The notes below the pieces were generated by a model that did no database searches, was not told where the DNA came from, and saw only the letters and a program-made list of their open reading frames with translations. A stretch of 64,000 nucleotides of DNA from an uncultured Helicobacter sp. GTDB lineage: Bacteria > Campylobacterota > Campylobacteria > Campylobacterales > Helicobacteraceae. The first letter of the stretch is position 1. The number at the start of each line of letters is the position of its first letter. Shown here piece after piece: positions 48,396 through 57,839 of this stretch. Where the stretch lies: NCBI GenBank assembly GCA_949287835.1, contig CASEHV010000002.1:30379-94378 (forward strand), in the 5' to 3' direction. A program made the position numbers and the translations under genes.

Positions 48396-49166
48396 TCAAG
48401 ATTTTACCTCAAAGTAAAGTGTGCTTTTATTTGTGGAAATATACTCCAATTCGCTATTTTCCTTTAGCAATGAAATTACCGCATGAATGTCTGTTAGCCT
48501 AGAGTGGTGCTTTGCAATATATCTTAGAATTCTGCCTCTATATAATTTTGAATAATGACTTATAACTTTGCCATTTTTTAGAAATTGAAATGATACATGT
48601 TCTTTATCTATAGGAAAAATCTGCTGATACACAGATGCCCTTAAATCTATAATGAAATCTATTTGATTAAAAATATTTTTATGATTCACAAAAGGTTTGT
48701 ATATCTCTTTTAACGATAAATTATTGAATTTTGTATTCTGCTTTAGTTTATAATGTGGAATCTTATCTCCTGCCTTTATGATTCCAAATAAATTACTAAA
48801 AATATAGACATTATCTAGTAAAAATTCCTGCTCTCTGATAGATAGAGATTCAAAATCTAATGCTAGAAATGCAGTGCCACTATATCGGCGGATAGATTCT
48901 ATAACACTGCTCTGCATGGCACAACATGCTAATGACTTTTGTATTTTATCATTAAATAATTTTGTGCCATAAATTTGTGAAAGCAATGTAGAATCTTTAT
49001 TGTCTAATATATTCTTAATCATGCTTTTATAATATGTGTTTATATGTTCTCTGTCAAATATATCACTCCTCCATAGATGAGAAATAAAATCTATTTTACT
49101 ATCTAGCATATCGCTATCTAAGAGAATCTTATCCTCACTTGGTGAGAGAAAAATAGCACAATTCAT
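48396..49166 (-). CDS. yaaA: YaaA-family peroxide stress protein
   Basis: The 256-residue protein starts MNCAIFLSPSEDK and has the family blocks YSGTAFLALDFESLS, IDFIIDLRASVYQQIFP and the basic C-terminal YSKLYRGRILRYIAKH. In E. coli YaaA limits iron-dependent DNA damage during hydrogen peroxide stress. It lies 1 bp after ttcA and 11 bp before the fucosyltransferase ATG. Confidence 0.82.
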   Translation of the reverse strand: MNCAIFLSPSEDKILLDSDMLDSKIDFISHLWRSDIFDREHINTYYKSMIKNILDNKDSTLLSQIYGTKLFNDKIQKSLACCAMQSSVIESIRRYSGTAFLALDFESLSIREQEFLLDNVYIFSNLFGIIKAGDKIPHYKLKQNTKFNNLSLKEIYKPFVNHKNIFNQIDFIIDLRASVYQQIFPIDKEHVSFQFLKNGKVISHYSKLYRGRILRYIAKHHSRLTDIHAVISLLKENSELEYISTNKSTLYFEVKS

Positions 49167-49167
49167 A

Positions 49168-49956
49168 CTATTCCTCTACACTATCTAGGAATCTAGAATC
49201 ACAAAAGCTATTTGCATGTATATTGCTAAAGGCATTTTTTAGGGATTTAAAGAGATTTGGATTATTTGATTCTAGTTGTTTTAATAGCTCTTTATTTGCT
49301 GCCCTAGCCTTTGGTCGTTTATCCTCTGGTAGCCAATTTATCGGGCAATTGCAATCAGGGGCAATGTAGATATTATTACTAGAAATGAAATCTATAATCT
49401 GCCTCTCTCGCACAAAGATAAGTGGTCGTATGACTCCTAGTCCATTTGCCGCTCTATAATATGGTGGCATGGAACGCAGAGCGCCATTATAAGTAAGATT
49501 CATCATAAAGCTCTCGGCGGCATCATCTAGGTGATGTGCTAGGGCAACTTTATTAAACCCCCTTTTTAGTGCAGTGCTATATAGCTCTCCGCGTCTCATG
49601 CGGGAGCAAAAGGAGCAATATATCGTGCCTTCCCTTTTATGAGATTCTAGAATCTTATAAATCTCGGTGCGGTCTCGCTGGTATTCTATGCCAAGTTTAT
49701 CGCAGTAATCCTGTATATACTCATACTCGCCGCCCCTGCCATAATCCACCGTGATTGCTAATACATTAAAGCTAAAAGGTGCATGTTTCCTCATGTGTGC
49801 TAATATGGTGGCAAGCAGCATAGAATCTTTCCCGCCACTTAATCCTAGCAAGATATTATCTCCCTCCTCTATTAGCCTATATTTCGCATTTGTCCTGCCT
49901 ACTATGTTTAGAATCTTTTTGCTAATAACTGGTGTATCTGTCTCTAAAGCACTCAT
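49168..49956 (-). CDS. ttcA: tRNA 2-thiocytidine biosynthesis protein TtcA
   Basis: TtcA thiolates C32 of certain tRNAs using an iron-sulfur cluster. The 262-residue protein has the PP-loop LGLSGGKDSMLL, the first Cys pair TIYCSFCSRMRRGELY and a downstream Cys in PDCNCPI. The start follows AGAGGAG. Confidence 0.87.
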   Translation of the reverse strand: MSALETDTPVISKKILNIVGRTNAKYRLIEEGDNILLGLSGGKDSMLLATILAHMRKHAPFSFNVLAITVDYGRGGEYEYIQDYCDKLGIEYQRDRTEIYKILESHKREGTIYCSFCSRMRRGELYSTALKRGFNKVALAHHLDDAAESFMMNLTYNGALRSMPPYYRAANGLGVIRPLIFVRERQIIDFISSNNIYIAPDCNCPINWLPEDKRPKARAANKELLKQLESNNPNLFKSLKNAFSNIHANSFCDSRFLDSVEE

Positions 49957-49968
49957 TTTTTGCTCCTC

Positions 49969-50457
49969 TTATATGATATTTTTTAGCTTATTTTGGATAA
50001 TCATATTCATTATTTTCTCATTGTCAAGATGCTTTGATGTAATATTTTTATTATGCTTTTTGCTAAGAATCTTACATAAATAATTGACACATACAGGGCA
50101 TATTTTTAATGGATGCTCATAAAAAAGTCTCGTATCTATACCATTTGCCCTAACCTTATAATCAAATGAATTAGTCTTTGGAATACAGACTTTCATGTGT
50201 GTTTTATCAATACTTATCAAATCATCACATAAGATAAAGTGGATTCTAGGAGATACATATTTAGCAAACATAGCTTCATCAATGACAGATAAATATGCAC
50301 ATGCAAAGTAAAGATTCCCATCTAGCTTGATTCTAAAGAAATCTTTATCTCTCATCGATAACATATTAAAATCAATGCCCTTTTGCAAGGTATCTTTATC
50401 AAAAATATTAATAGAAGATATTTTATCTATAAGGTTATTTGTTTTTTCAAAAAACAT
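49969..50457 (-). CDS. Conserved hypothetical protein with a CPVC motif
   Basis: This 162-residue protein is not recognised. The middle is beta-rich (DFFRIKLDGNLYFACAYLSV; PRIHFILCDDLISI), and the C-terminal third has KICPVCVNYLCKILSKKHNKN, a Cys-x2-Cys plus a nearby Cys, which could bind a metal or be redox-active. No signal peptide or membrane segment. It starts 3 bp after gapA and precedes ttcA on the same strand. Confidence 0.65.
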   Translation of the reverse strand: MFFEKTNNLIDKISSINIFDKDTLQKGIDFNMLSMRDKDFFRIKLDGNLYFACAYLSVIDEAMFAKYVSPRIHFILCDDLISIDKTHMKVCIPKTNSFDYKVRANGIDTRLFYEHPLKICPVCVNYLCKILSKKHNKNITSKHLDNEKIMNMIIQNKLKNII

Positions 50458-50460
50458 TTT

Positions 50461-51450
50461 CTACCCATTATATCCGCATACATATTTACACATATCTAGC
50501 AATCTGTACGTATACCCCACCTCATTATCATACCATGCCAGAATCTTTATATTATTTCCGCTTGTTATGGTCTTATCTGGCACGATTATAGCACTAAAGC
50601 TAGAGCCTATGAAATCACTTGATACCCTTTTCTCATCATCTACTAAGATTAACCCTTTCATGCTAGATTCTTGAGCTTTATAAAATACTTCATTTGCTAT
50701 CTCTTTGCCTACCTCTTTTTCTACATTAAAACTAACATCTACCAAACTCACATCTGGCGTTGGTACACGCACAGCAATGCCATCTAGCTTTCCTTTTAAA
50801 TGCGGTAAAACCAAAGAAATGGCTTTTGCTGCCCCTGTGCTTGTGGGTATCATATTTAGTGCCGCCGCCCTTGCACGTCTTAAATCTTTATGCTTTACAT
50901 CTAGCAGATTTTGGTCATTTGTGTAGCTATGGATTGTTGTCATTAATCCATGCTTAACTACAAAGTTTTCATCTATTAGCTTTACAATGGGAGCTAGGCA
51001 GTTAGTGGTACACGAAGCATTTGAGATAATAGATTCTCCCTTGTAATCCAAATGATTTACACCATACACAAATGTAGGAGTATTATCCGCTGGAGCAGAT
51101 ATAACCACCTTTTTTACATTTCCCTTTATATGTGCCTTTGATTTTTCCGCTGAATTAAACTTACCTGTGCATTCTAGCACACAGATAGCATCCCCAAAGT
51201 CAAGTAAAGCAGGGTCTCTATTGGATAGAATCTTTATATCCCTGCCATCGTTGATAGATATGGTATTATCTCCACTTTTTGTAACACTGCATTCCCCATG
51301 TACAGAATCATATTTTAGTAAATGCACCAACGTATCTATGTCGCATGTGCTATTTATTGCGACAATTTCCACATCACTCATACTAGAGGCTATCCTAGCA
51401 GCACAAAGTCCTATTCTACCTGTACCATTTATAGCGATTTTAATACTCAT
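50461..51450 (-). CDS. gapA: Glyceraldehyde-3-phosphate dehydrogenase
   Basis: This is an NAD(P)-dependent enzyme of glycolysis/gluconeogenesis. The 329-residue product has [16 protein letters not shown] (note Gly-Thr-Gly rather than Gly-Phe-Gly), the catalytic [12 protein letters not shown] and [12 protein letters not shown], and ends [17 protein letters not shown] chose the ATG at 51450. The partner enzyme pgk is elsewhere in the window (26881). Confidence 0.94.
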   Translation of the reverse strand: MSIKIAINGTGRIGLCAARIASSMSDVEIVAINSTCDIDTLVHLLKYDSVHGECSVTKSGDNTISINDGRDIKILSNRDPALLDFGDAICVLECTGKFNSAEKSKAHIKGNVKKVVISAPADNTPTFVYGVNHLDYKGESIISNASCTTNCLAPIVKLIDENFVVKHGLMTTIHSYTNDQNLLDVKHKDLRRARAAALNMIPTSTGAAKAISLVLPHLKGKLDGIAVRVPTPDVSLVDVSFNVEKEVGKEIANEVFYKAQESSMKGLILVDDEKRVSSDFIGSSFSAIIVPDKTITSGNNIKILAWYDNEVGYTYRLLDMCKYVCGYNG

Positions 51451-51566
51451 CTTACACACTGCCTTTTGGTAAATTTCTTTAGAAACAGATTCTATATAAA
51501 AAGTTAGAATTTTTTGTATAACACTTGATTTTTAGATAAAAGTTGAATAAACTTACGCATTATTTG

Positions 51567-51581
51567 AATGGTTATACCATT
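51567..51581. promoter_or_regulatory. Inverted repeat in the hup promoter region
   Basis: AATGGT and ACCATT are exact reverse complements around TAT, 23 bp before the HU start codon, in the place expected for the -10 region or the start of the leader. It is a candidate operator or short hairpin; nothing else identifies it. Confidence 0.35.
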
Positions 51582-51604
51582 TAGCTACTTATGTGAGGTT
51601 TTAG

Positions 51605-51892
51605 ATGAATAAAAGTGACTTTGTCAAAATGGTGAAAGAAGCTGGCGAATATTCCGACAGGAAGGATGCAGAAAAGGCATTAGAAAGTGTTTTGTCTGCT
51701 ATTAAAAAAGCTTTAGTTGAGAATCAAAGCGTAGAGCTAACCGGCTTTGGAAAGTTTGAGAATGCTTTGCAGAAAGGCAAGGAGGGAAAAGTCCCCGGCA
51801 CAGATAGGACTTATAAGACTACTGATAAGTTTATTCCTAAGTTTAAGCCGGGGAAAACTCTAAGAGAGGAAGTAGCCAAAATAAAACCGTAA
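51605..51892 (+). CDS. hup: HU-family nucleoid DNA-binding protein
   Basis: The 95-residue protein begins MNKSDFVKMVKEAGEYSDRK and has LTGFGKFE and the DNA-wrapping arm with the conserved Pro (KVPGTDRTYKTTDKFIPKFKPGKTLREEV). It is one HU homodimer subunit. It starts after GTGAGG and is a stand-alone gene. Confidence 0.93.
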   Translation: MNKSDFVKMVKEAGEYSDRKDAEKALESVLSAIKKALVENQSVELTGFGKFENALQKGKEGKVPGTDRTYKTTDKFIPKFKPGKTLREEVAKIKP

Positions 51893-52227
51893 GACATGGT
51901 CATATCATAGCATTCCTAAGAATGCAAGTAAAATTAAGTTTTAGAATCTAGTTTTAAAGTTTTTGTATAAAATTAACTTTAAAATGTATAAATTAGATTC
52001 TGAAATGTATTAAATTGAAACTCTGTATTTAAAAACTTTCTAACCACAAAAATACATTTTGTTTAATATGAGATTAAAATTTTTTACGCTTACAAATACG
52101 TTTAAAGAATTTTTCACCCTACCCTACCTAAATGTTAAAATAAAACACAACTACACAGCCTAGTTATCATTTCACACACTTATATATGGCAAAATACCTT
52201 TAAAAAATAATTTCAATGGGATATGTT
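51893..52227. other. AT-rich intergenic stretch between hup and tyrS
   Basis: About 335 bp, strongly AT-rich, with no reading frame of note on either strand, no tRNA-like fold that I could see and no clear terminator hairpin. Short near-repeats built on TTTAAA and TAGATTCT recur. It probably holds the hup terminator and tyrS promoter. Confidence 0.6.
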
Positions 52228-53445
52228 ATGAGTGAATGTGCTAAGACGCAAGAGGCTATGGCAGAGATTTGTCGAGGGAGCGTTGAGTTCATCGGCATGG
52301 AGTATATAGAATCTCTTGTGAAAAAATTCTATGAGAGCGGAGAGAGATTTATCGTTAAGGCTGGATTTGACCCTACCGCACCCGATTTACACCTAGGGCA
52401 TTTTGTGCTAATGCAAAAACTAGCGACTTTCCAAAAGCATGGCGGCATAGTAAAATTTACCATAGGCAGCTTTACAGCGACCATAGGCGACCCCTCTGGC
52501 AAGAGTGAGACGCGAAAAACTCTAAGCTTTGAGGAAGTAATGCAGAATGCAAAGACCTATGAGGAGCAGGTATTTAAAGTCTTAAATAAAGATAAAACTG
52601 ATATTTGCTTTAATGGCGACTGGCTATCAAAGCTTAGTAGTGCCGATATTATGCGTCTTACCTCACACTACTCTGTGGCGCGTATGATGGAGCGAGATGA
52701 TTTTGAGAAAAGATTTAAAAGTAACACACCTATTTCCATTGTAGAGTTTATGTATCCATTACTGCAGGGATATGATTCTGTCGCACTAAACTGCGATATA
52801 GAGCTAGGGGGGAATGACCAAAAATTTAATCTCCTAGTAGGCAGAGCATTGCAGAGAGCGTATGGCTGTGGCAAGGAGCAAAGTGTCATGACTATGCCAC
52901 TTTTAGAGGGGCTAGATGGAGTAAATAAGATGAGTAAAAGTCTAGGAAACTACATAGGCGTTACAGAAGAGCCAAATAGCATGTATGCAAAGATTATGAG
53001 TATCTCAGATACCCTCATGTGGCGATACTACGAGCTACTTAGCCAAAAGAGTCTAAAAGAGATAGAGAATCTAAAAGGCATGGTAGAGAGTGGGAGCCTT
53101 CACCCAAAGAGTGCAAAAGAGAATCTAGCCCTAGAGATTACGCAGAGATTCCATAATGCCACTTTAGCACAAAACGCAAAGGATAGTTTTGATTCTATCT
53201 TTAGCAAAAAAGAGATTCCAGATGATATACAATCTCTTAGCATAAATCGTGGCGAGTGGATTTGTAAAGTCTTGCAGGATTTAGGTTTTGTGCCATCTAG
53301 CTCTCAGGCACGTAGAGATATAGTAGCGGGAGCATTGAGTATTGATTCTGTGAAAATGAGTGATGAAAACTTCAAATTTAATCAAAGCGGAGAGTTTATT
53401 ATAAAACTTGGTAAAAGAAAATTTGCTAAAATCATAGTGATATAA
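52228..53445 (+). CDS. tyrS: Tyrosine--tRNA ligase
   Basis: The 405-residue class I synthetase has the HIGH-type PDLHLGHFVLM, KMSKS-type NKMSKSLGNYIG and a C-terminal S4-like RNA-binding domain (VLQDLGFVPSSSQARRDIVAGA pieces). This is the TyrZ-like form common in Campylobacterota. I favour the ATG at 52228 (after GGGAT); the ATG at 52216 is also in frame. Confidence 0.94.
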   Translation: MSECAKTQEAMAEICRGSVEFIGMEYIESLVKKFYESGERFIVKAGFDPTAPDLHLGHFVLMQKLATFQKHGGIVKFTIGSFTATIGDPSGKSETRKTLSFEEVMQNAKTYEEQVFKVLNKDKTDICFNGDWLSKLSSADIMRLTSHYSVARMMERDDFEKRFKSNTPISIVEFMYPLLQGYDSVALNCDIELGGNDQKFNLLVGRALQRAYGCGKEQSVMTMPLLEGLDGVNKMSKSLGNYIGVTEEPNSMYAKIMSISDTLMWRYYELLSQKSLKEIENLKGMVESGSLHPKSAKENLALEITQRFHNATLAQNAKDSFDSIFSKKEIPDDIQSLSINRGEWICKVLQDLGFVPSSSQARRDIVAGALSIDSVKMSDENFKFNQSGEFIIKLGKRKFAKIIVI

Positions 53446-53460
53446 TTTCTAAGGGTTGCA

Positions 53461-54552
53461 ATGAAATCCATATTAGGTAGCTTAAAAATAGGAAAACATA
53501 CGATTAAATATCCCATTTTTCAAGGTGGCATGGGTGTCGGCATAAGCTGGGACCAGTTGGCAGGTAATGTCTCAAAAGAGGGCTGTCTTGGAATCATCTC
53601 TGCGGTTGGCACAGGGTATTATAAGAATATGAAATTTGTAGATAGGATTTTGTCTAGTAAGCCCTTTGAGGCTATTAATTTTTATAGTAAAAATGCGTTA
53701 AACGAGATTTTCAAAAATGCTAGAAAAATATGTGGCAATAATCCGCTTGGCACAAATATCCTATATGCCATAAATGACTATGGCAGAGTGGTAAGGGACG
53801 CTTGTGAGGCGGGGGCAAATATGATTATAACAGGTGCGGGGCTGCCTACGAATATGCCAGAATTTACGAAAAATTTCCCAGAGGTAGCCCTCATACCTAT
53901 CGTCTCATCGGCAAAGGCATTAAAGATTCTATGCAAAAGATGGAGCGATAGATATAAGAGAGTGCCAGATGCGGTAGTCGTGGAGGGACCACTTAGCGGT
54001 GGACATCAGGGCTTTAAATATGATGACTGCTTTAAAGAGGAAAATAAACTAGAAAATATCGTCCCAGCAGTAGTAGAGGAATCTAAGCAATGGGGAAATA
54101 TGCCGATACTAGCCGCAGGTGGAATCTGGGATAGAAATGATATAGACAGAATGCTATCTTTGGGTGCTAGTGGTGTGCAGATGGGAACTAGATTCTTAGG
54201 GACCTTTGAATGTGATGCGAAAATGTATCGCGAGATTCTGCCAAAGATAAGGCAAGAAGACATAGAGCTAGTGAAATCCCCCGTGGGCTATCCTGCTAGG
54301 GCATTAAAGATTGGCGTAATGAAGCGACTAGAGGAGGGGAATGCACCTAAGGTAAAGTGCATTAGTAATTGTGTTAGCCCATGTAAGAGAGGGGTGGAGG
54401 CAAAGAAAGTAGGATACTGCATAGCCGATAGTCTTGGTAAGGGGCATCTTGGAGATTTGAATGAGGGGCTATATTTTAGCGGTGCTAATGGATATAGGGT
54501 AGATAGGATTCTAAGTGTTAAAGAGCTAGTAGATGAGCTAACGGGGCGATAG
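53461..54552 (+). CDS. Nitronate monooxygenase-family flavoprotein
   Basis: The 363-residue TIM-barrel FMN protein has the N-terminal YPIFQGGMGVGISWDQLAGNV, VVVEGPLSGGHQGF with the catalytic-type His, ILAAGGIWDRNDIDRMLSLGASGVQMGTRFL (phosphate-binding) and a Cys-rich stretch (CISNCVSPCKRG) found in one subgroup. Substrate is uncertain: family members oxidise nitronates or are enoyl-reductase-like. It starts 15 bp after tyrS with AAGGG. Confidence 0.83.
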   Translation: MKSILGSLKIGKHTIKYPIFQGGMGVGISWDQLAGNVSKEGCLGIISAVGTGYYKNMKFVDRILSSKPFEAINFYSKNALNEIFKNARKICGNNPLGTNILYAINDYGRVVRDACEAGANMIITGAGLPTNMPEFTKNFPEVALIPIVSSAKALKILCKRWSDRYKRVPDAVVVEGPLSGGHQGFKYDDCFKEENKLENIVPAVVEESKQWGNMPILAAGGIWDRNDIDRMLSLGASGVQMGTRFLGTFECDAKMYREILPKIRQEDIELVKSPVGYPARALKIGVMKRLEEGNAPKVKCISNCVSPCKRGVEAKKVGYCIADSLGKGHLGDLNEGLYFSGANGYRVDRILSVKELVDELTGR

Positions 54553-54579
54553 CCCCTTGATATTTACGTAAAGGTATAT

Positions 54580-55821
54580 ATGCGTTGTGTAATCTTTCTT
54601 GCCCTTTTTGTGATTGGATTATACGGCGAGACGTTACGTATAGTAGGAGCGGTGCCATTTGGTAGTGCTAACCTGCGTCTTGAGGGAAGTCGAAATATTG
54701 TCCAAAAAGATATAAGTCTGCATAAGCTAAATGATACGACTGCCTTTATCGACATATATGGCGTGTGGGTGCCAAAGGGAAAGAGGGAGTATAATTTCCC
54801 AAATAACACTCAAATCATCGTAGCGCAGAATAATCCTCAAAGACTGCGGGTATTAATAACGCTTAACAATAAAACAGAATTTGAATACTACATTAAAAAT
54901 AAATACTTCTATGTGGCAATAAAAGAGAAAGCAAAGACAACTCAACAAACCCAAAAAGGAGCAACAAAAACACCTCCTCCAAAAAGCACCCAAAGTGATA
55001 CAAAAACGACTTCACAAAAGCCTACCTCAAATACTCCCGCAAAAACACCTGTAAGTACACCCACGCCCCCCCCTGTAAAAACGCAGCCACCTCAAAAACC
55101 AAAGAATCAACCAAAGCCAATTTTAGTATCAAAAACAAAGCCAAGTGCCAAGAATGCTAAAATCGTTATATTAGACCCAGGACATGGAGGCAAGGACTGC
55201 GGTGCTAGGGGTGTCTTGCAAGTGTGTGAAAAAGACATTGTGCTAAGTGTGGCAAAGCTAACTGCAAAAGAGCTAGATAAAATGGGCTATGTAGTATATA
55301 TGACGCGAAATAGCGATGTGTTTATCGAGTTGCAAAGACGCACGGAGATGGCAAATGAGATTCACGCAGATTTATTTATATCCATTCATGCCAACTCTAT
55401 CCCGAATAATTCTACTAGACAGCCAAAGGGCGTTGAGACCTATTTCCTATCTACCGCTAGGACAGAACGTGCCATAAATGTAGCCGCCGCAGAAAATCAA
55501 GGCATGGCAGAATACTCGCCAAATACCATAGCCTCATTCCTTACCTCAAATAGAATCATAGCTTCCAATAAACTAGCCATGGATATACAAGCTGGAATCC
55601 TAAAGGAGATAAAAACGCAATATAGCGAGAATCTAGATGGCGGCGTGAGGGAGGGACCATTTTGGGTATTAGTAGGTGCATTAATGCCCTCTGTGCTGGT
55701 AGAAATCGGCTATAACTCTCACCCCATAGAAGCAAAAAGATTAGTGGATTTAAAATATCAAACACTCCTAGCCCGTGGCATAGCAAATGGCGTAACGGGG
55801 TATATTAGGAAGAATCCTTAA
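54580..55821 (+). CDS. N-acetylmuramoyl-L-alanine amidase (AmiA/AmiC type)
   Basis: This is a periplasmic zinc amidase that splits septal peptidoglycan. The 413-residue protein has a signal peptide, an N-terminal AMIN-like domain (about 20-115), a long Pro/Thr/Lys linker (about 122-185), and an Amidase_3 domain with ligands in VILDPGHGGKDCGA, Glu in VCEKDIVLS, and FISIHANSIPN, plus the catalytic Glu in SVLVEIGYNSH. A run of eight C in the linker (55066-55073) could cause frameshifts that would remove the catalytic domain. Confidence 0.92.
   Translation: MRCVIFLALFVIGLYGETLRIVGAVPFGSANLRLEGSRNIVQKDISLHKLNDTTAFIDIYGVWVPKGKREYNFPNNTQIIVAQNNPQRLRVLITLNNKTEFEYYIKNKYFYVAIKEKAKTTQQTQKGATKTPPPKSTQSDTKTTSQKPTSNTPAKTPVSTPTPPPVKTQPPQKPKNQPKPILVSKTKPSAKNAKIVILDPGHGGKDCGARGVLQVCEKDIVLSVAKLTAKELDKMGYVVYMTRNSDVFIELQRRTEMANEIHADLFISIHANSIPNNSTRQPKGVETYFLSTARTERAINVAAAENQGMAEYSPNTIASFLTSNRIIASNKLAMDIQAGILKEIKTQYSENLDGGVREGPFWVLVGALMPSVLVEIGYNSHPIEAKRLVDLKYQTLLARGIANGVTGYIRKNP
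55066..55073. repeat. C8 tract in the amidase linker
   Basis: Eight consecutive C inside a Pro-rich linker codon run near residue 162. Shorter than classic phase-variable tracts, but a slip would truncate the protein before its zinc domain. The reading frame is intact here. Confidence 0.6.
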
Positions 55822-55828
55822 GTGATAG

Positions 55829-56986
55829 CTATTTTCTTTTTAGTGCCTTTCGTATATTTCTCTCAAAAGATTTAATGAATTCATAGATAATCTGCGTTTT
55901 AGTTTTTTTATATGAGCATTTCTCTAAATCGCTATTTATAAGTTTTTCAATACTCCTTACTGACTCTTTGATATTCCACGGGTCCTTTGTTAAATTCTCT
56001 AAAAAAGGCATTGTTTCATAATCAAAATTATTAACATAATATCGCTTTAACATATATGAATTTTCTGCATTAAGAGATTCGAATGTTTGCAATAGAGAGT
56101 ATTTCATAGTTATTAGACTTGCTATTCTATGATATTTCTTAGCATATTGAATATCATCAAATTCAGCATAAAGACTCTTTATATATTCTGGAATATTAAT
56201 ATCTCCTGTCATGATGCTATTTTTTCTAATTCTATACACATATAAAGGCTTTGGATATATGTATATATTGCCACTTTGTGCAATAATGGAAGTATTAAAT
56301 GCAACATCTTCGTGCACAATATTATCTATGAATCTAAGAGCGATTCTTTGCAGAAATGAAAAATCAATAAACAACGACCACGAACAGTAAAAATCATGAA
56401 TACCAGCAGAAACATTCCTCTCCAATAACTCAAGTGAAGTAGTCTTATAACTCTCATTTATATTCATCTGTCTAATAAGTGAAGTGTATTTATTTTCCAT
56501 CTCGTATTCATATTTATATTGCCAATCAAACCAAAGTAAATCTGCCTTAGAATCTAACATATACTTCACACAAGTGCTAAGACAATGCCTCTCCCAATAA
56601 TCATCGGAATCTAAAAATATCAAATAATCAATATTGATTACTATATCATTACTCATATATATTTTCTTTATCCAGTATGGATTATCATTTTCAATACTAA
56701 AAGACCCACTAGATTCTTCATAAATATATTTATTAGCAAAAAAATCTATTCCAACATTTCTAGCGGAGGACAATCCGCCATTTCTCTTATCTATCAAGAT
56801 AAATCTGCTATCTTTTTTCACATAATCCATGGCTATATCCATAGATGAATCTGTGCTACCGTCATTAACTAGCAAAACAATGTAATTTGTATAATCCTGA
56901 TTTAGCACACTATCGATACACTCTATTAAATACTGCTCTACATTATAGATTGGTATGACTATGCCAACGGTTGGTGCTTTATGCAA
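55829..56986 (-). CDS. Family-2 glycosyltransferase
   Basis: The 385-residue GT-A enzyme has VGIVIPIYNVEQYLIECIDSVLNQ, the donor-site LLVNDGSTDSS, RNGGLSSARNVGIDF and the metal-binding LIFLDSDDYW. It probably adds a sugar to LPS, capsule or a glycoprotein. The only in-frame start is a TTG at 56986 after AAAAAAGG; the frame upstream is closed by a stop. Its promoter spacer contains a 14-base poly-A tract. Confidence 0.88.
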   Translation of the reverse strand: MHKAPTVGIVIPIYNVEQYLIECIDSVLNQDYTNYIVLLVNDGSTDSSMDIAMDYVKKDSRFILIDKRNGGLSSARNVGIDFFANKYIYEESSGSFSIENDNPYWIKKIYMSNDIVINIDYLIFLDSDDYWERHCLSTCVKYMLDSKADLLWFDWQYKYEYEMENKYTSLIRQMNINESYKTTSLELLERNVSAGIHDFYCSWSLFIDFSFLQRIALRFIDNIVHEDVAFNTSIIAQSGNIYIYPKPLYVYRIRKNSIMTGDINIPEYIKSLYAEFDDIQYAKKYHRIASLITMKYSLLQTFESLNAENSYMLKRYYVNNFDYETMPFLENLTKDPWNIKESVRSIEKLINSDLEKCSYKKTKTQIIYEFIKSFERNIRKALKRK

Positions 56987-57008
56987 TGATTAGCCTTTTT
57001 TAGATTGC

Positions 57009-57032
57009 ATTATAATCGTTTTTTTTTTTTTT
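57009..57032 (-). promoter_or_regulatory. Glycosyltransferase promoter with a 14-base poly-A spacer
   Basis: On the reverse strand TATAAT (57014 to 57009) lies 22 bp upstream of the TTG start of the glycosyltransferase. A run of 14 A (57032 to 57019) fills the -17 to -30 region between the -10 box and a weak -35-like TTTACC. Length changes in such a tract alter promoter strength. The same tract encodes the Lys-rich end of the upstream lipoprotein. Confidence 0.55.
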
Positions 57033-57732
57033 GGTAAATATTTATGTCAAAAGAGTAGCTTTTATTACCCACTTTTACCATTACAATAGGCGTTGAATTT
57101 TGGAATTTTTTTAATGCTCTGTTAATATCGCTATATGAAAAAGCCACAAAGCCCCCCTTTGCACTATTTTTTTCTAATGTATTTTTACGCAAATATCGCG
57201 ATACTAATATTTCATTTGCTTTTTTAATCCTTGCCTGATAATAGCCATTATTTGAAAATGGATAATCATAGAATCTATATGCAAGGAATACTCTATTATC
57301 CAAAATTATAGGATAAAACAGAGGTCTATAAACACTCGGGCTAAAATATGGCTCATTTATTTTTACATCAATATTACTCTCAATACCATAATCATACAAT
57401 GCATCTCTAAAATCAATATTTGAGTATTTCAATCTTTCAAAAGACATGGGATATATTTCTGTATCCCCAATTTTTATAAACACATTATTTGTATCAAAAA
57501 TGATTTTCTCCTCTTTTAGATTCTCTACCATTACATATAGTAATAGTGGCGTTTTCCCCGCTCCTCCAATGCTACCCTGCCCTACTTCGACCTGTATTTT
57601 GCTATCCTCATCGCTTTTTTGCACAACTGCTATACCATTGTTATATCCAGAAACATTTTTGGCAGAAATATTTAGAGAATGACAGCCAACAAGAATAAAT
57701 ATAAAGACAAAACCATAAAAAATATGCTTCAT
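57010..57732 (-). CDS. Putative lipoprotein of unknown function
   Basis: From the ATG at 57732 (240 residues) there is a lipoprotein signal peptide with lipobox ILVGCHS, so Cys at about residue 17 would be lipidated. The mature part is beta-rich, with VEVGQGSIGGAGKTPLLLYVMVENLKEEKI and a C-terminal domain ending YQKKKKRL. The last codons lie in the poly-A tract, so slippage would change only the tail. Not recognised. Confidence 0.7.
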   Translation of the reverse strand: MKHIFYGFVFIFILVGCHSLNISAKNVSGYNNGIAVVQKSDEDSKIQVEVGQGSIGGAGKTPLLLYVMVENLKEEKIIFDTNNVFIKIGDTEIYPMSFERLKYSNIDFRDALYDYGIESNIDVKINEPYFSPSVYRPLFYPIILDNRVFLAYRFYDYPFSNNGYYQARIKKANEILVSRYLRKNTLEKNSAKGGFVAFSYSDINRALKKFQNSTPIVMVKVGNKSYSFDINIYQKKKKRL

Positions 57733-57839
57733 TTTAATCTCCTTAATAAAGGGCAATTAAAACAATCAAACACAAACACAAAATAAACAAATATGTTACA
57801 ATTGAATAAATGAAACATTCAATCAAGGATTTCGCGACA

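Noticed and set aside
47268..48399. Two separate small genes at the fucosyltransferase
   Set aside because: The two halves carry complementary parts of one GT10 enzyme and meet at a 15-base homopolymer, so one interrupted gene is the better reading.
51893..52227. A tRNA or small RNA gene in the hup-tyrS gap
   Set aside because: I could find no cloverleaf, conserved T-loop or clear hairpin terminator in this AT-rich stretch.
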